A DNA stretch of 64,000 nt, from NCBI GenBank assembly GCA_037127255.1, contig JBANSL010000020.1, forward strand, positions 53,667,098 to 53,731,097. Direction: 5' to 3'. Both the position numbers and the translations under genes were made by a program. Positions 1 to 11,774 of this stretch are shown here, piece after piece; the stretch's first letter is position 1; each line of letters starts with the position of its first letter. Below the pieces are notes generated by a model that was not told the origin of the DNA, searched no databases, and saw only the letters and a program-made list of their open reading frames with translations. The stretch comes from Persicaria tinctoria (Eukaryota; Streptophyta; Magnoliopsida; Caryophyllales; Polygonaceae).

Positions 1-96
1 CGGATGGGTAAGGAGTGCGCGATTAATGGAGCTGGGATCGGGAAGGGGAAGGGATCGGTCTCTTCTCCGAGTACTCCAACTGTTAAAGCTCGCTGA
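1..96 (+). CDS. Possible C-terminus of an unknown gene, cut by the window edge
   Basis: Frame 1 is open from the first base to a TGA at 94-96 and gives 31 residues rich in Gly, Lys, Ser and Pro, ending in SSPSTPTVKAR. The sequence after the stop is AT-richer and reads like a plant 3' untranslated region. The product is not recognised. A chance open frame is possible because so little is visible; the call rests only on codon-like composition and the change at the stop. Confidence 0.3.
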   Translation, partial: RMGKECAINGAGIGKGKGSVSSPSTPTVKAR

Positions 97-591
97 TGGA
101 GGAGGATGAATCTAATGTACTGGTCTGGACTTGCTTGTGTTTGCGCTTTGATCAAACTGCGATTCGAATCCAATGTGAAGAGTGTGTTCAATGTGCATAA
201 ACAGAGATGTATCCCTCAATCTTACTCTGGCATTGATTGATGTTAGACAACCTGGCTCTTTATGTAACTTCAATGTTGAATACTCCATGTATCGTTTGGG
301 TCTGTTTAGCTATCATTTGATTCAAATATTTGAAAGGTGAGTAGAAAAGGAATGATGTTTGATTATGGGTCTGATAATGCTGACAATTCAACTGGCCCTC
401 AATGTGACCAATGACCTGGGTGGCTCTTGCAAAATCTCACTCCTTGTGTAAGTGTAATTAGTGGGTGCTCAGGTCTTCATTGATTTGGGTAAGCCTGTCT
501 GCTGGGTTGCTGTCTGGCTAGACTAAGGCTCGAATCTGTGAGAACTAATCGATAACCTCGGAACGTCACATTCAAAAAAAAAAAAAAAAAA
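97..591. other. Non-coding flank ending in an A18 tract
   Basis: No gene is visible. The segment ends in a run of 18 A at 574-591, which may be the tail of a short retroposed sequence lying upstream of it. No internal promoter boxes or target duplication could be assigned. Confidence 0.3.
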
Positions 592-1353
592 TTGGCCCTT
601 AATGTGATTTGGTGCATTTTAGTGTTCAAATTTAGTTGAACTTAAATTATTGCTATCAAAACATTTTCGGATTGCTTATAAAAGATCCTTGAAAAAATAT
701 AAAAAATCCGATACACATGGAGGAGGGACTCACCATTTATCTAGTTGAGAGTTTAGGATACTTGGTTCTCCATCCATGACGAAACTAAAAGTTTAGAGCA
801 TCCGTGAGGTCCGTATAGTTGCATGGATAAATTGTTTTTTACTTTTTTCTCATTGAGCCGTATATGAGCAACTAATATTCGATTCTTTAAGCTAAAATCA
901 TAATAAATTTTGTAGAGCGGTTGGCCATAAAAACGCTCTCTTTGAGCGGCGTTTTAAGGGGTTGATATTTTCACCGCTAATTTTTACTATCTCCACCGCT
1001 AATCACCGCACCATGTTGCGATGAGTTAATGACAGATATTCGAATCCACCGCACCAAGTTACGGTGGCTTACCCAAAGAAAATTAATTTGGACACAAAAA
1101 AAAGCCCATTTGCAGGCTTGTCGGATCCAAGGCCCGACTTTGTTTTTTTTTTTTTAATTCTGAATATTAAAGCAATTTTTTTTTGAAAAAAAAAAAAAGT
1201 AAATTTGCTACATCGGAACCGGCTCTGCACCTGTCAGAAGTGCAGTTTAACCAGTTGGGGAAAAAAAAAGGCAACGGTTGAGCCTTCGTTTTGAAGCTTT
1301 AAAAAAAAGTAGTGGTAAAGCTCTTTTTTTTAAAAAAAAAAAAGGGCTAGACA
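592..1353. other. Intergenic, no gene seen
   Basis: AT-rich DNA with several homopolymer runs of A or T between 1145 and 1350. A short imperfect hairpin lies around 929-955. Nothing here supports a coding region. Confidence 0.4.
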
Positions 1354-1627
1354 TTGGTGAAGCCTTATGAAGAAAAAAGCACGCGGGAGTATAAACTAAA
1401 CTTCGATGGATCCTCCAAATCGACAACATCAAACTCTATTGGGTTTATCATCAGGGAGTGGCGTGGTACCCCCGTTAGCATTGGGGAAAACCCATCGGGG
1501 GACAATCGCCCCAATGGCGGAAGCGCTCGCCCTACGTCTTGGGCTAGAGAAGGCAAAGGAACTACGGATAGCTTATCTGATTATTGAAGGCGATTCGAAA
1601 ATCATAACGGATTGTCTAACACTACAT
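1354..1627 (+). pseudogene. LINE-A, left part: RNase H-like domain, frameshifted
   Basis: Frame 1 from 1354 encodes the start of a plant LINE RNase H-like (RVT_3) domain, with KLNFDGSS and GFIIREW. The match then moves to frame 2, which gives APMAEALALRLGLEKAKELR and LIIEGDSKIITDCL. Both halves are diagnostic, so one frameshift near 1490 breaks the gene. The domain stops abruptly at 1627 and resumes in register at 10537 after an inserted block. The 13-bp sequence TCTAACACTACAT, present at 1615-1627 and 10524-10536, marks the insertion. This is the 3' end of an L1-type element whose 5' part is absent. Confidence 0.8.
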
Positions 1628-2169
1628 TATTTTATTTTATTTTTTGATAAGGAAAAAATTCGGGTGGTTGTTAGCCAACCCGAGAGCATCCCAAAGGATG
1701 AGATCACGAGAATCTAAAGGAAATACAATCACAGAATACAATAAAGAAATCACCCAAAACAAACCCGAAAAAACCCCAAACCCTAAACAAACTAGCGGAC
1801 ATAACATCGAGAGGAAAGAAGCCCGGCGTGGTGAAGTGGATAGCGAGCGCATGGGACAGCACCTGCTGACACGATGTCTCGCCACCGGAAGAACGGAAAG
1901 CAGAAATCCACGAAGGGCAAAGACGACACCTGGGGAAGTGTGGATCACACGACGTTCCCCCCACCTAGATGAGGGATATTCGGAGACCACGAACACCACC
2001 AACACGATCACTTCGATCAACCAGGGCCGCAGAACTGCTCCTCAACCGAAACTAACCACGAACCAGCAGACGGACACCCACCCAACACGAGAAAATGAAG
2101 CACGACCGCGAGTAGGACGAGGAGCGAGAGAAGATTCCGGAATCTAATTATAGATAATTTATGCAAATT

Positions 2170-2173
<4 letters not shown>

Positions 2174-2224
<51 letters not shown>
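2174..2224. repeat. (TA)n microsatellite
   Basis: About 25 uninterrupted TA units inside LINE-B. Confidence 0.95.
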
Positions 2225-2227
<3 letters not shown>

Positions 2228-2480
2228 TTATTAAGTTTTAAATTCTAATTTATAAATTATTATTTTAATTGTACGGGCTAGCTTTGGGCCCAAGGAAATT
2301 CCTTGGACCCAAAGGAAGGAAAAACAGGTCCAAATCACAACCCACGGGCCAAACAGGGCCAAGGAAACCCTAGAGGTCAGACGGGTGGGAAGAAAGCAGA
2401 AGCAACTAGCAAGACACCGAAAAGCAAATCACCAGCCATGGACAACCAAAGGCATAAAAATATGAAAATATATATGGAAC

Positions 2481-2686
2481 TGTTGTAATTTTAGTGGTAA
2501 ACAAGATAACCAGATTGTTTGTACTTGTAATAGTACTTAGTTTATCTGATTTCTTCCTTAATTTACAACAATCCGGATCCCCTTTTATAGTGGAGGGCCA
2601 ACCCCATAACCACAAACATATCCCTGATTTTGGGGGATATTTTACCATAAGGTGAAATATTCACCACATAATAAAATATTACAACA
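2481..2686 (-). repeat. Copia 3' LTR
   Basis: 206 bp with TG...CA ends and inverted tips TGTTGTAAT / ATTACAACA. It is the downstream LTR because the coding strand is minus. The adjacent interior (2687-2695) is the purine-rich tract read on the minus strand. Confidence 0.95.
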
Positions 2687-2868
2687 CTCCCCATTGAATA
2701 TTCACCTTATGTCATGAATCTAGGGATTTACACAAGTGTAATCTTATTATACGCATTGATGGTACTGCCTCATTAAAAACCTTGTCAGGAAAAACTCAGT
2801 GGGATAAAAACCTGATCGAAGGAAAAAAGAGTGCAGCGCGTATAATTCTCCCCCTGATTTTGACATGC

Positions 2869-5800
2869 TTAATGAGCTTCTCGGAGCCGACACATTCCAA
2901 TCTTGCGCACAAGTTGCTCAAACTTCTTGGGAGGTAATGACTTGGTGAACAAGTCAGCGAGGTTCTCATCTGATCGGATTTGTTGGACTTCAATTTTCCC
3001 TTTCTTCTCAAGTTCATGAGTAGAGAAGAATTTTGGTGATATGTGCTTAGTCCGATCTCATTTGATATAACCTTCCTTCACTTGAGTGACACATGTAGAG
3101 TTGTCTTCGTATATCACGGTTGGGCTTCCTTTGATGGACTTGATTCCAGATTCCCTCTATATATATTTTATCACCGATCTTAGCCACACACATTCTCTTC
3201 CCGCTTCGTACAATGCTATCAATTCGGCATGGTTTGACGATGTAGCAGTCAGAGTTTGCTTTGTTGATTTCCATGATATGGTTGTATCTCCATAAGTGAA
3301 GACATATCCATTTTGAGATTTAGCCTTGTGTGGGTTCGATAGATATCCTGCATCTACATAACCAACAAGAGTGGCATTTGGACAATTTTGATAAAATAAA
3401 CCAAAATCATGTGTACCTCTGAGGTAACGGAATAAATGTTTAATTCCGTTCCAATGTCTCCTTGTTGGAGCTGAGCTGTATCTTGACAACAAGTTTACAG
3501 CGAAGGCAATATCAGGCCTTGTATTATTGGCTAGGTACATCAAGGCACCAATATCACTTAAGTATGGTGTTTCTGGGCCAAGTATTTCCTCATCATCTTC
3601 TCGATGACGGAATGGGTCATCGTGTATATTTAGAGAGCGAACGACCATGGGTGAGTTCAATGGATGAGCTTTATCCATGTTGAATCTCTTCAGAATTTTC
3701 TCGGTATAAAAACAAAAATTCCATCTCGTACATGCTCAATTTGTAAACCGAGACAGAACTTGGTTTTCCCAAGATCTTTCATCTCAAATTCTTTCATCAA
3801 GTACTTAGTTGTACTTGCGATCTCATTCAGGGTCCCAACAATGTTTAGATCATCAACATATACTGCAATGATGGCAAACCCTGATTCATATCTTTTGATA
3901 AAGATACATGGACACCTTGAGTCGTTCTTATATCCTTCCTTCTGAAGGTATTCACTAAGACGATTGTACCACATTCTCCCAGATTGTTTCAGTCCATATA
4001 AAGATCTCCTCAACTTTATGGAGAACATTTCTCGAGGCTTCGATTTGCAAGATTCGGGCATCTTTAGTCCTTCAGGGACCTTCATGTATATATCGGTGTC
4101 AAGTGACCCATACAGATATGCAGTCACGACATCCATTAAGCGCATTTGTAGCTTTTCAGCCACTGCCAGGCTAATTAAAAATCTCAAGGTAGTTGCATCA
4201 ACTACCGATGAATATGTATCTTCATAATCCATTCCTGGCATTTGTGAAAAACCTTGTGCTACAAGCCTTGCCTTATATCTTGCTACCTCATTTTTCTCAT
4301 TTCATTTTCTCACAAACACCCATTTGTAGCCAACTGGCCTAACACCTTTTGGGGTCTCGGTCACAGGACTGAAAACTTCACGCTTTTCAAGTGATTTTAA
4401 TTCTGCTTGAATTGCATCTCGCCATTTAGGCCAATCCTTTATATGACGACACTCTTCAACTGTTTTAGGTTCAACATCGTCGTCTTCAGCCATCATTTCA
4501 GTTGCTACTGAAAAGGCAAATATTTCATCGACAATGACATCTTTTCTGTTCCATTGCATCCCAGTGGATACATAGTTTATGGAAATCTCATAATTGTCGA
4601 TTTTTCTATCTTCTTCAAGAAGACTCTCTTTTTCATCTTCTTTAACAAGATTCTCCTCTCCTGAGGAGTTTCCTTCGCCTTTCAGGATATCCTCATTATA
4701 GATCTTTTTGCCTTTATTATTATCTTCAGATGGCTGAACTGTTGTGAGATCACCAATATTACCCTTTTGTCTCCTTGTTTGTCTTGGTTTCAGATCTTTG
4801 GAACCAAGTGGTCTACCTCGCTTTCTACGTATAGTAGATTCATTAGCAATGGATTTATTAGGTAGATCCATAGGTACTTCAATTCTTGCAGGGGCATTTA
4901 CAGCAGGTATATGTGACTTCGTCACTTTTGCTATATCAGTAAATGCGGCAGGCAACTGATTAGCTATGCCTTGTAAATGAATTATCTTTTGTACCTCTTG
5001 TTCACATATTTTCGTTCGAGGATCAAGGTATGATAAAGACATGGCATCCCATGTGATCTCACCTTTATTAGGGTCCATTTTATTCTTTTCTCCCCTTAGA
5101 GTTGGGAATGTATTTTCATCAAAGTGACAATCAGCAAACCTTGCTGTAAATAAGTCACCTGTTGTTGGCTCGAGATATTTAATAATCGAGGGGTATTCAA
5201 GGCCAACATATATTCCCAATCTCCTTTGAAGACCCATCTTTGTTCGTTGTGGTGGAGCAATTGGAACATACATTGCACATCCAAAAACCTTCAGATGTGA
5301 TATATTTGTTTCCTTACCAGACACAAGTTGCATTAGGGAGTATTTATGGTATGCAGTCGGTCTCAACCGAATCAATGCTGCAGCATGTAATACAGTATGT
5401 CCCCAAGCCGATGATGGTAATTTAGATTTCATCAGCAATGGTCTAGCAATTAATTGTAATCGTTTGATTAACGATTCCGCGAGACCATTTTGTGTATGCA
5501 CATGTGCAACTGGATGCTCCACTGTAATCCCAATTGACATAAAATATTCATTAAATGCTTGGGATGTGAATTCTCCTGCATTATCTAGTCGGATTTTCTT
5601 TATTGTGTAATCCGGAAATTGTGCTCTCAATCGTATGATTTGAGCAAGGAGTTTAGCAAATGCGACGTTTCTTGGCGACAATAAGCTTACATGTGACTAG
5701 CGTGTTGATGCGTCTATTAGCACCATAAAGTAGCGAAATGGTCCACATGGTGGCGCAATTGGCCCACATATATCTCCTTGAATTCTTTCTAAAAAATGCA

Positions 5801-6486
5801 GGAGCTTCGACTGCTATTTTATTTTTCGAGGGCCTAATGATCAGTTTGCCCAACGAACAAGCAGTACAATTGAGATCACTTGTCTGTAGGCTCCTCTTGT
5901 CCTTTAATGCATGACCAAGTGAATTCTCAATAATTCTGTGCATCATTGTTGTACCTGGATGACCCAATTGATCATGCCACAGGTTAAACACTTTATGGTT
6001 GTCTGGACTTCTCCTAGACACCATATTGATCTCAAATGGACTTATATGAGTAAAATATAGTCCAGAAGAATAAGTTGGTAGCTTCTCTACCACTTCCTTT
6101 CTTCCAGATACATGTGCAGTCAAGCACAAGTACTCATTTCCATTTTCATTCATGGTTTCAATATGAAACCCATTTTGACGCACATCTTTGAAGCTTAACA
6201 GATTCCTCTGTGACTTCCTTGAGTATAGTGCATCTCTTATTATCAGCTTTGTCCCTCTTGGAAGCAAGAGGCACGCTTTTCCTGATCTTTCGATCAACTT
6301 TGCCACACCTGATACTGTGTTGACATTTCCTTCATAGACTGTCAACTGAGTGAAGTACTCTTTGTTTTTCAGGATGATGTGGGTTGTGGCACTGTCCACT
6401 AGACATTGCTCTTTATGATCATGATTAACTTCAGATGGATTCATAACTTCAGAAATTAAGAAAACACACAAAGTTAATACAAGCAT
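2869..6486 (-). pseudogene. Copia pol: protease, integrase, reverse transcriptase, RNase H; broken
   Basis: Reading leftward: aspartic protease with LVDSATTH near 6400; GAG-pre-integrase with LWHDQLGHPG near 5970; integrase core with RLDNAGEF and NGLAES (5681-5350); reverse transcriptase with YVDD near 3860; Copia RNase H with DAGYLSNPHKA and TSSNHAE (3350-3200); natural end near 2869. Breaks seen: a frame change in the pre-integrase/integrase junction near 5790, a nonsense codon at 4302-4304 in the start of reverse transcriptase, a frame change near 3690, and another near 3157. The order of domains and the motifs are those of plant Copia elements. No functional polyprotein can be made. Confidence 0.92.
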
Positions 6487-6643
6487 TATATTACATGGTC
6501 GATTGAAAATTAAGTTACACTAATATCATACAACCACACTTCATAGGAATCGGACAAGGAAATTGAAATTACACTGCTATTATACAAGGACACTTCATAA
6601 GATTTAGGAAAATAGACATTCAACTAATTCGAGACATAGAAAT

Positions 6644-7687
6644 TTAGAAATTAGTGCCTTCATCATAGAGAAATCCATCACCAGTCTCGACATTGTTTGC
6701 AAACATGTCTTCGAGGTCAAGAGTGGGAATTTGTGGAGCATTGTTAGTAGCAAAGTTTGCTTCCACATCCTTTCCCTTTTCTTTCTGGAAAGCTTGATAC
6801 AGCTCACACAAGTGTTTAGCTGTACGACATACTTTGGCCCAATGGCCAGTCATCTCACATCGATAACATTGAGACTTGGTTTTGTTTGGGGTTCCTGTTG
6901 GACCCCTCTGGACCTTTTGCTTCATCCCCTTGGAGGGAGATTCTCCAGGATGGCCATGTTTTTTGGAGAAGTTACCTTTCCCATAGCCTTGTTTGCGGTC
7001 ATTGCCACGGCCTTTCCATTTCTTGTAACCCCGCGAATTTTTACGGCCATCACCTCTCTTTGTGTTGGCATTCATAGCATTCACATCATTCGCTTCAGGG
7101 TATGGTGCCGCACCTGGAGGCCTCATGTTGTGGTTCCTCATCAGGAGTTCATTATTTTTCTCCGCCACAAGCATCACATTTATCAGGTCAGAGTACTTTT
7201 TAAAGCCACACTGCTTGTATTGCTGCTGTAACAGCACATTAGATGCATGCATTGTTAAAAATGTCTTCTCCATCATTTGCTCCTCAGTAATTTCATGGCC
7301 ACATAATTTCAGTTTCGATGTGATTCGAAACACAACGGAGTTATACTCCCTGATATTTTTGAAATCTTGAACTCGTAAAGAGTTCCATTCATATATGGCC
7401 ATTGGGAGTAATATATTCACTTGATTGCCATACCTTTCGGCTAAATTCTCCCATAATTCCTTCGGATCTTCCACCAATAAATAATCAGACTTTAAACTTT
7501 CATGTATATGGTGGCGAAGGAAGACAATGGCCTTGGCCTTTTCTTGTGGAGTGGTGGTGTTATTTTCTTTGACGGTCTCTTCCAGACCATTAGCCTTCAA
7601 ATGCGTTAAGGCATCCACCTTCCATTCGAGGTACTTGTCTCATGACAGGTCCAGAATATCGAATTCCCTTTTGGTGATGTTTGCCAT
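6644..7687 (-). pseudogene. Copia gag: UBN2-type capsid and zinc knuckle, early nonsense codon
   Basis: The natural start appears to be the ATG at 7687-7685. The frame meets TGA at 7642-7640 (codon 16), then stays open in the same frame from 7618 to 6644. The open part shows the conserved plant gag capsid region (WENLAERYGN) and a CX2CX4HX4C nucleic-acid-binding knuckle, CYRCEMTGHWAKVC, followed by an acidic tail. The early stop sits where Copia gags of this type usually have a cysteine codon, so one base change is likely. The frame ends at 6644 and pol resumes in another frame at 6486. Confidence 0.9.
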
Positions 7688-9150
7688 AATAGCACTACAC
7701 ATAAAATCATGTTAATTAATATCACATATATAATTAGTTAATGTATAAAATTAGATGTGAGTATTAATACATCATGAATGAATGTGTATTATGTGATATA
7801 TATACACACGTACAAACATATAGATATATGTAATGCAATTTCAAATCATGTATAGTGTTAATAGTGTAGTTGGTAGGAAGTCATCATTTCTAATTTCTAA
7901 TTGTTGTATGGAAAAATCAATCCAAAATTTGAGATATGTAAAAAGTTCAATTAAATACGGAGTATTATACTAAAGTAAGAATTTAACATGTTGAATTACT
8001 AATTAGCAAAGAGTTGACACTTATATTTTAATTAATTAACATGCATATATATCAAATATATCTATATATATGTACTCCATCAGAATGCTATAGTAAAACA
8101 TCAATCATATAGTAATATACTCCTATATTTTTGTCAAAAGAAGAAGTAATATATGGGTATATATCATGTACTCCGTTGCTGTGCATACATGTATATGATT
8201 TGTATTGTCAAATCAATTGAAACAACTTTGAAATGGAGGAGGGCAAACATAAATTTTCAACACTCGATCTATCATTCATACAAGAAATTGTTTTACCTCA
8301 AGAAAACTCTCTCTTGAAAACACTTCACAAGCCTTTCAAAAGAAAAACTCGTATGAATTAAATTCATCAAAGGAAGAACAAACACATCATTTCCTTGAGA
8401 GGTTGATTATCTTTCATTTCACATTGATCAGATTACTATCTAGTTCTTTCTCTTTATTTTTTCACTCCCTCCTTTTTATACCACTTAGGCACTTACTCCT
8501 CCCCGCTCCACTCTCTTCCACCATCTCCCTCATCCTCTCGTCCTCCTGGTTCCCAACGCCACCACCACACACATTTTCCGATCCGGCGAAAAAATGACCG
8601 ATACCGACCGGGTTTTACTCAAAATGTTGGTTAGTGGGATGACGATAGCGGTTTTGGTAGTTTCCTTTCTTGTGTGGGTGACTAAAAATTGGCAGTGCTC
8701 CTAAGAGCTCCGACGAAGGTTCCGGTGAAGCGGTGTTTGAAGACGGAGTTTAAAACGGTATTGTATTATGTAATTTCTTAGCAAATCTCTTGTAATAAGC
8801 TTAGATCTACTAATTTTTTTTTTAAGTGAAGATTTGTAAAACTTGGTGATGAAACTTTCCGTGTTTTGTTTCCGAAAATCTTCGATTTTGTATAAAAATT
8901 CATGAAACCGTGTTGAGCCTTTTATACGTTCCATATTTTGTGAGTTTTGAAAACGGATCTGAACAAAAATGATGTAAAACGGGAAGATCTGAGAGTTTGT
9001 ATGAGTTTCTGGTGTAGAAGATCCCAATTTGGGCAACTACATAGCATACTCCTCCATAAAACGATTTTGGTAAAAACATTTTCATAATTAAAGAGTTTAG
9101 ATAGGAGGGTTTTACCTTCAGATCTGAAAAACTCAGTTGGTTTTTAGATC
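7688..9150 (-). other. Copia leader region, unusually long
   Basis: About 1.46 kb separates the primer site from the gag start, with no conserved domain. It is AT-rich. On the plus strand, 8594-8704 can encode a 36-residue peptide with one hydrophobic segment (MTIAVLVVSFLVWV); nothing supports it as a gene. The length may reflect an insertion or an acquired segment, but no internal duplication was found. Confidence 0.45.
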
Positions 9151-9163
9151 TCGTGCTGATAAC
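9151..9163 (-). promoter_or_regulatory. Copia primer-binding-like site
   Basis: Directly inside the 5' LTR, the minus strand reads GTTATCAGCACGA. This position and the TATCAG core resemble tRNA-Met primer sites of plant Copia elements. The match to the usual initiator-Met complement is partial. Confidence 0.55.
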
Positions 9164-9164
9164 G

Positions 9165-9370
9165 TGTTGTAATTTTAGTGGTAAACAAGATAACTAGATT
9201 GTTTGTACTTGTAATAGTACTTAGTTTATCTGATTTCTTGCTTGATTTACAACAATCCGGATCCTCTTTTATAGTGGAGGGCCAACCCCATAACCACAAA
9301 AATATCCCTGATTTTGGGGGATATTTTACCATAAGGTAAAATATTCACCACATAATAAAATATTACAACA
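9165..9370 (-). repeat. Copia 5' LTR
   Basis: 206 bp, same ends as the left copy, six differences by eye. It is upstream of gag on the minus strand. Confidence 0.95.
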
Positions 9371-10536
9371 TGAACCGGTTTTGTATAGAAAATATAATTA
9401 TACAAAAACACGGCACACATATATAAAATTATATAATACCTAACGTTATATAACACCTAACGTTTTATTACTGCCACTGGAAAATAGTTTGACCAATTAA
9501 GAGTAACAAATTTGTTATAACTCTAATTATACGAGTATAGAATATGAGTTTAATTTGCTTGGGCCCGGGGCACCAAGATGTTGAGCCCAAAGGCAAGACT
9601 ATGCCCGAAGGACTGAAGTCAGGCCCAAAGGATAGAGGAAGAACATGAACGTCGGTGGTGATGCACTGCCGAAAGAGGGAGGCCGGAGGGAGATGCGATC
9701 GGAAGTGAAAGAGGTACTAAGGGACTCAGTTGAAACAGCGAACGCAAGCCAAGTCACCGGAGGGAGGCAGAACGAGCCCAAACCCCGGGAACCCAGAACG
9801 AGACCGCCGTGAGAGAGGCCAACTGAGCAAGCCAAGGGTAGGAGACGAGGAGCGAGAGCCATGAGAGGAAACGAGGTCCCGACATGGAGGCCGAGATCGA
9901 AGAGACGATAGTGGGAAACCAAAATAGGCCAGAGTTCCAACCCAAATTGAGGAGGAAGATGGAGATTTAGGGGCGGAGGGTTCAATAATTAGGGTTTCGA
10001 AAAAAAAGGGGGCTTTTCTCCCGCACGCCCGAAGGAGGATGGCGAAAGGGCACGAGGAAGGATTGAAGAGAGAGAGTTTTTGACGGATCGAGATCATCGA
10101 TCCGAAGAGGAACAACACTATTGACATGAAATGCCAGTGGTATATGAAGCCTAAAAAAAACCCCAAATCAAGCAAAAGGGGGGAAAGCGAGACTGAAGTG
10201 GGGAAGGGTGACAGACAACGAATGTCGCCGGAGATAGAGAGGGTGGTGACGGAGAAGGTTAGGGCTCCCGGAGGAGATGTAGGGGCTCCCGAATGAGGTT
10301 TACCTGAGACGCCAATTTTAAGCGCTCTCAATCTTGCTCTTACTTTCTCTCTTTCCTAAACCACAAGGTTCGATTCTTCAAAAAACTACGTGCGGTGCGG
10401 AAGAGGTTGCAGATTTGAATACAAACCCCTAAATCTCTTATGAACAAAGAGATAGAAACTCAAATTCTTCATTCCTCATTCTGATTTTTTTTTGGGGTTT
10501 CCAGAGAGAGGGCACTTTTTTTTTCTAACACTACAT

Positions 10537-10781
10537 AATGGATGTTCATGGAAAATAGAGATGATTATATCGGATATACAGGCTCTTCTAAAGGGGTCAA
10601 AAATACTAAAATATCACATACTCTCCGCATTGGTAACCGGGTAGTGGATAAGGTCGCACACCTTTGCTACTCGACTATGGGGCCAGATCTATTTCTTGAC
10701 ACATGTCTGCTAGACCTCATCCATCAGGATGCTTTCGGATAAGGGTCTTTCTATCCGAATTTTTACCTAATAAAAAAAAAA
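10537..10781 (+). pseudogene. LINE-A, right part: end of RNase H domain and poly(A) tail
   Basis: The frame interrupted at 1627 resumes here and continues the RNase H pattern. A shifted frame then gives GNRVVDKVAHLCYSTMGPDL, the conserved end of the plant LINE RNase H domain, and a stop at 10740-10742. A stem (CGGATA...TATCCG, about 10736-10758) is followed by GAATTTTTACCTAAT and A10 (10772-10781). Together with 1354-1627 this is the 3' end of an L1-type element. Confidence 0.8.
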
Positions 10782-11774
10782 CGTGTGGGAGAAGGGAAAT
10801 TTCAAGCTCTTAACATTACATTGTCGGGCCTAAAAATGATACTCCCTTCGATCGAAAATATTTGATGTTTTAGAACTCCTGAAGAGGAGATCGACAGTGG
10901 GTGGATAGGAGGCTTTAGAGCCTTGAAGAGGCGGCAGGGCCATCTTTTAGAGGAGGTCGCCCGGAGATGAAGGCGGTGGAGTCGGTGGAGGCCGTTGCGT
11001 GGAGACGGAGGTCGGTGTGTGGCGGTGGTTAACCAGGGGCGATTGGAAGGGTATTTGTGACAACAGTGGCAACCGAAAATAACTCGCGAGATGCTGGAAA
11101 GAGCGGGCTCCTAGGTCATGTTGGGTGGGCAGTAGGGGCGACCAGTGAAGCCGAGGGCATGTTTGACATGCACACTTTTTAATTTAGCTTAAGATTATAA
11201 TTTCTAAAACGGTTGTGATGCGAGGGAATGGTGTGAAGCCGAGTGCATGTTTGACATGCACACTATTATCACCCATGAATTTCGGCGTGATGCGAGAATG
11301 TGACATGGTTTTTGTTTTAAACCCTAAAAGAAACGTGTTGTCTTACGTATACGTAAAACAACGCGTTTCTTTTACACGATGGTTAATCAATCTACCGGAT
11401 TGTCCGATCTCTTAATATCTTTTAGATAAGTCTCAATAATCGGCGTTTCTTTTACATGATGTAAATCTATCTATCGGATTATCCGATCTCTTGATTCTTT
11501 TAGACGTGTCTCGACAATCAAATTACTTGCCTTAATTCAAAAAAGAAATACTCCGTGTTCGATTGGTTCAACTCGAATACCAGTCGTATTCTTTATTGTG
11601 AAAATGGCATAAAATGTAATTACATAACATTGAGGGGGTATTTTCGACCCACAAATTTGGAATACATGGGTCACATACTCGCATCACAGGTGTTGCAGGG
11701 TGAGAACAAGGATCAATCTCCTAGCCACTACTACCCACCAGGTAAGCTCTCCTTCGACTCAATTAAGTGCTGTA
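10782..11774. other. Intergenic flank of the glyoxalase gene with local duplications
   Basis: No gene seen before 11775. A GC-rich, purine-rich stretch at 10880-11160 may be retroelement debris. A segment containing GCATGTTTGACATGCACACT occurs twice (near 11157 and 11245). An 80-bp direct repeat follows at 11364-11523. The promoter of the glyoxalase gene should lie between about 11400 and 11770; no convincing TATA box was chosen. Confidence 0.5.
11364..11523. repeat. Tandem pair of an 80-bp repeat
   Basis: Units 11364-11443 and 11444-11523 both begin CGTTTCTTTTACA and share TCTATCGGATT-like and GTCCGATCTCTT-like blocks. They are diverged. Confidence 0.7.

Larger units (their letters stand above)
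2481..9370 (-). mobile_element. Ty1/Copia LTR retrotransposon, complete ends, inactive
   Basis: Two 206-bp terminal repeats (2481-2686 and 9165-9370) begin TGTTGTAAT and end ATTACAACA. They differ at six positions by eye, about 97% identity. Flanking 5-mers are GGAAC (2476-2480) and TGAAC (9371-9375), a target duplication with one mismatch. Gag, protease, integrase, reverse transcriptase and RNase H follow in Copia order on the minus strand. A primer-binding-like site lies inside the right LTR, and a purine-rich tract (AATGGGGAG on the minus strand) lies inside the left one. Several stops and frameshifts make it non-functional. Integrase before reverse transcriptase excludes Gypsy. Confidence 0.95.
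1628..10523 (-). mobile_element. LINE-B: poly(A)-type retroelement inserted in LINE-A, itself split by Copia
   Basis: The block is bounded by the 13-bp direct repeat TCTAACACTACAT (1615-1627 and 10524-10536). Its left edge is T-rich (about 1628-1645), which is an A-rich tail on the minus strand, so the element runs right to left. Without the nested Copia element (2481-9370) it is about 2.0 kb: 9371-10523 then 1628-2480. It has no endonuclease or reverse transcriptase. Its 3' end just before the tail resembles that of LINE-A: a small CGGGTTGG...CCACCCG stem followed by GAATTTTTTCCTTATC. Open frames of 127 to 201 codons lie on the minus strand (1637-2020, 9726-10331) but match nothing I recognise. 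I infer a non-autonomous LINE-derived element. Confidence 0.65.

Noticed and set aside
1637..2147. Overlapping frames of 103 to 167 codons on both strands
   Set aside because: Unrecognised, mutually overlapping, and within LINE-B next to its tail; not evidence of a host gene.
9726..10331. 201-codon minus-strand frame
   Set aside because: It lies in LINE-B, has no recognisable domain, and is rich in Ser, Pro and Leu as expected from a GA-rich opposite strand. Treated as part of the element, not a host gene.
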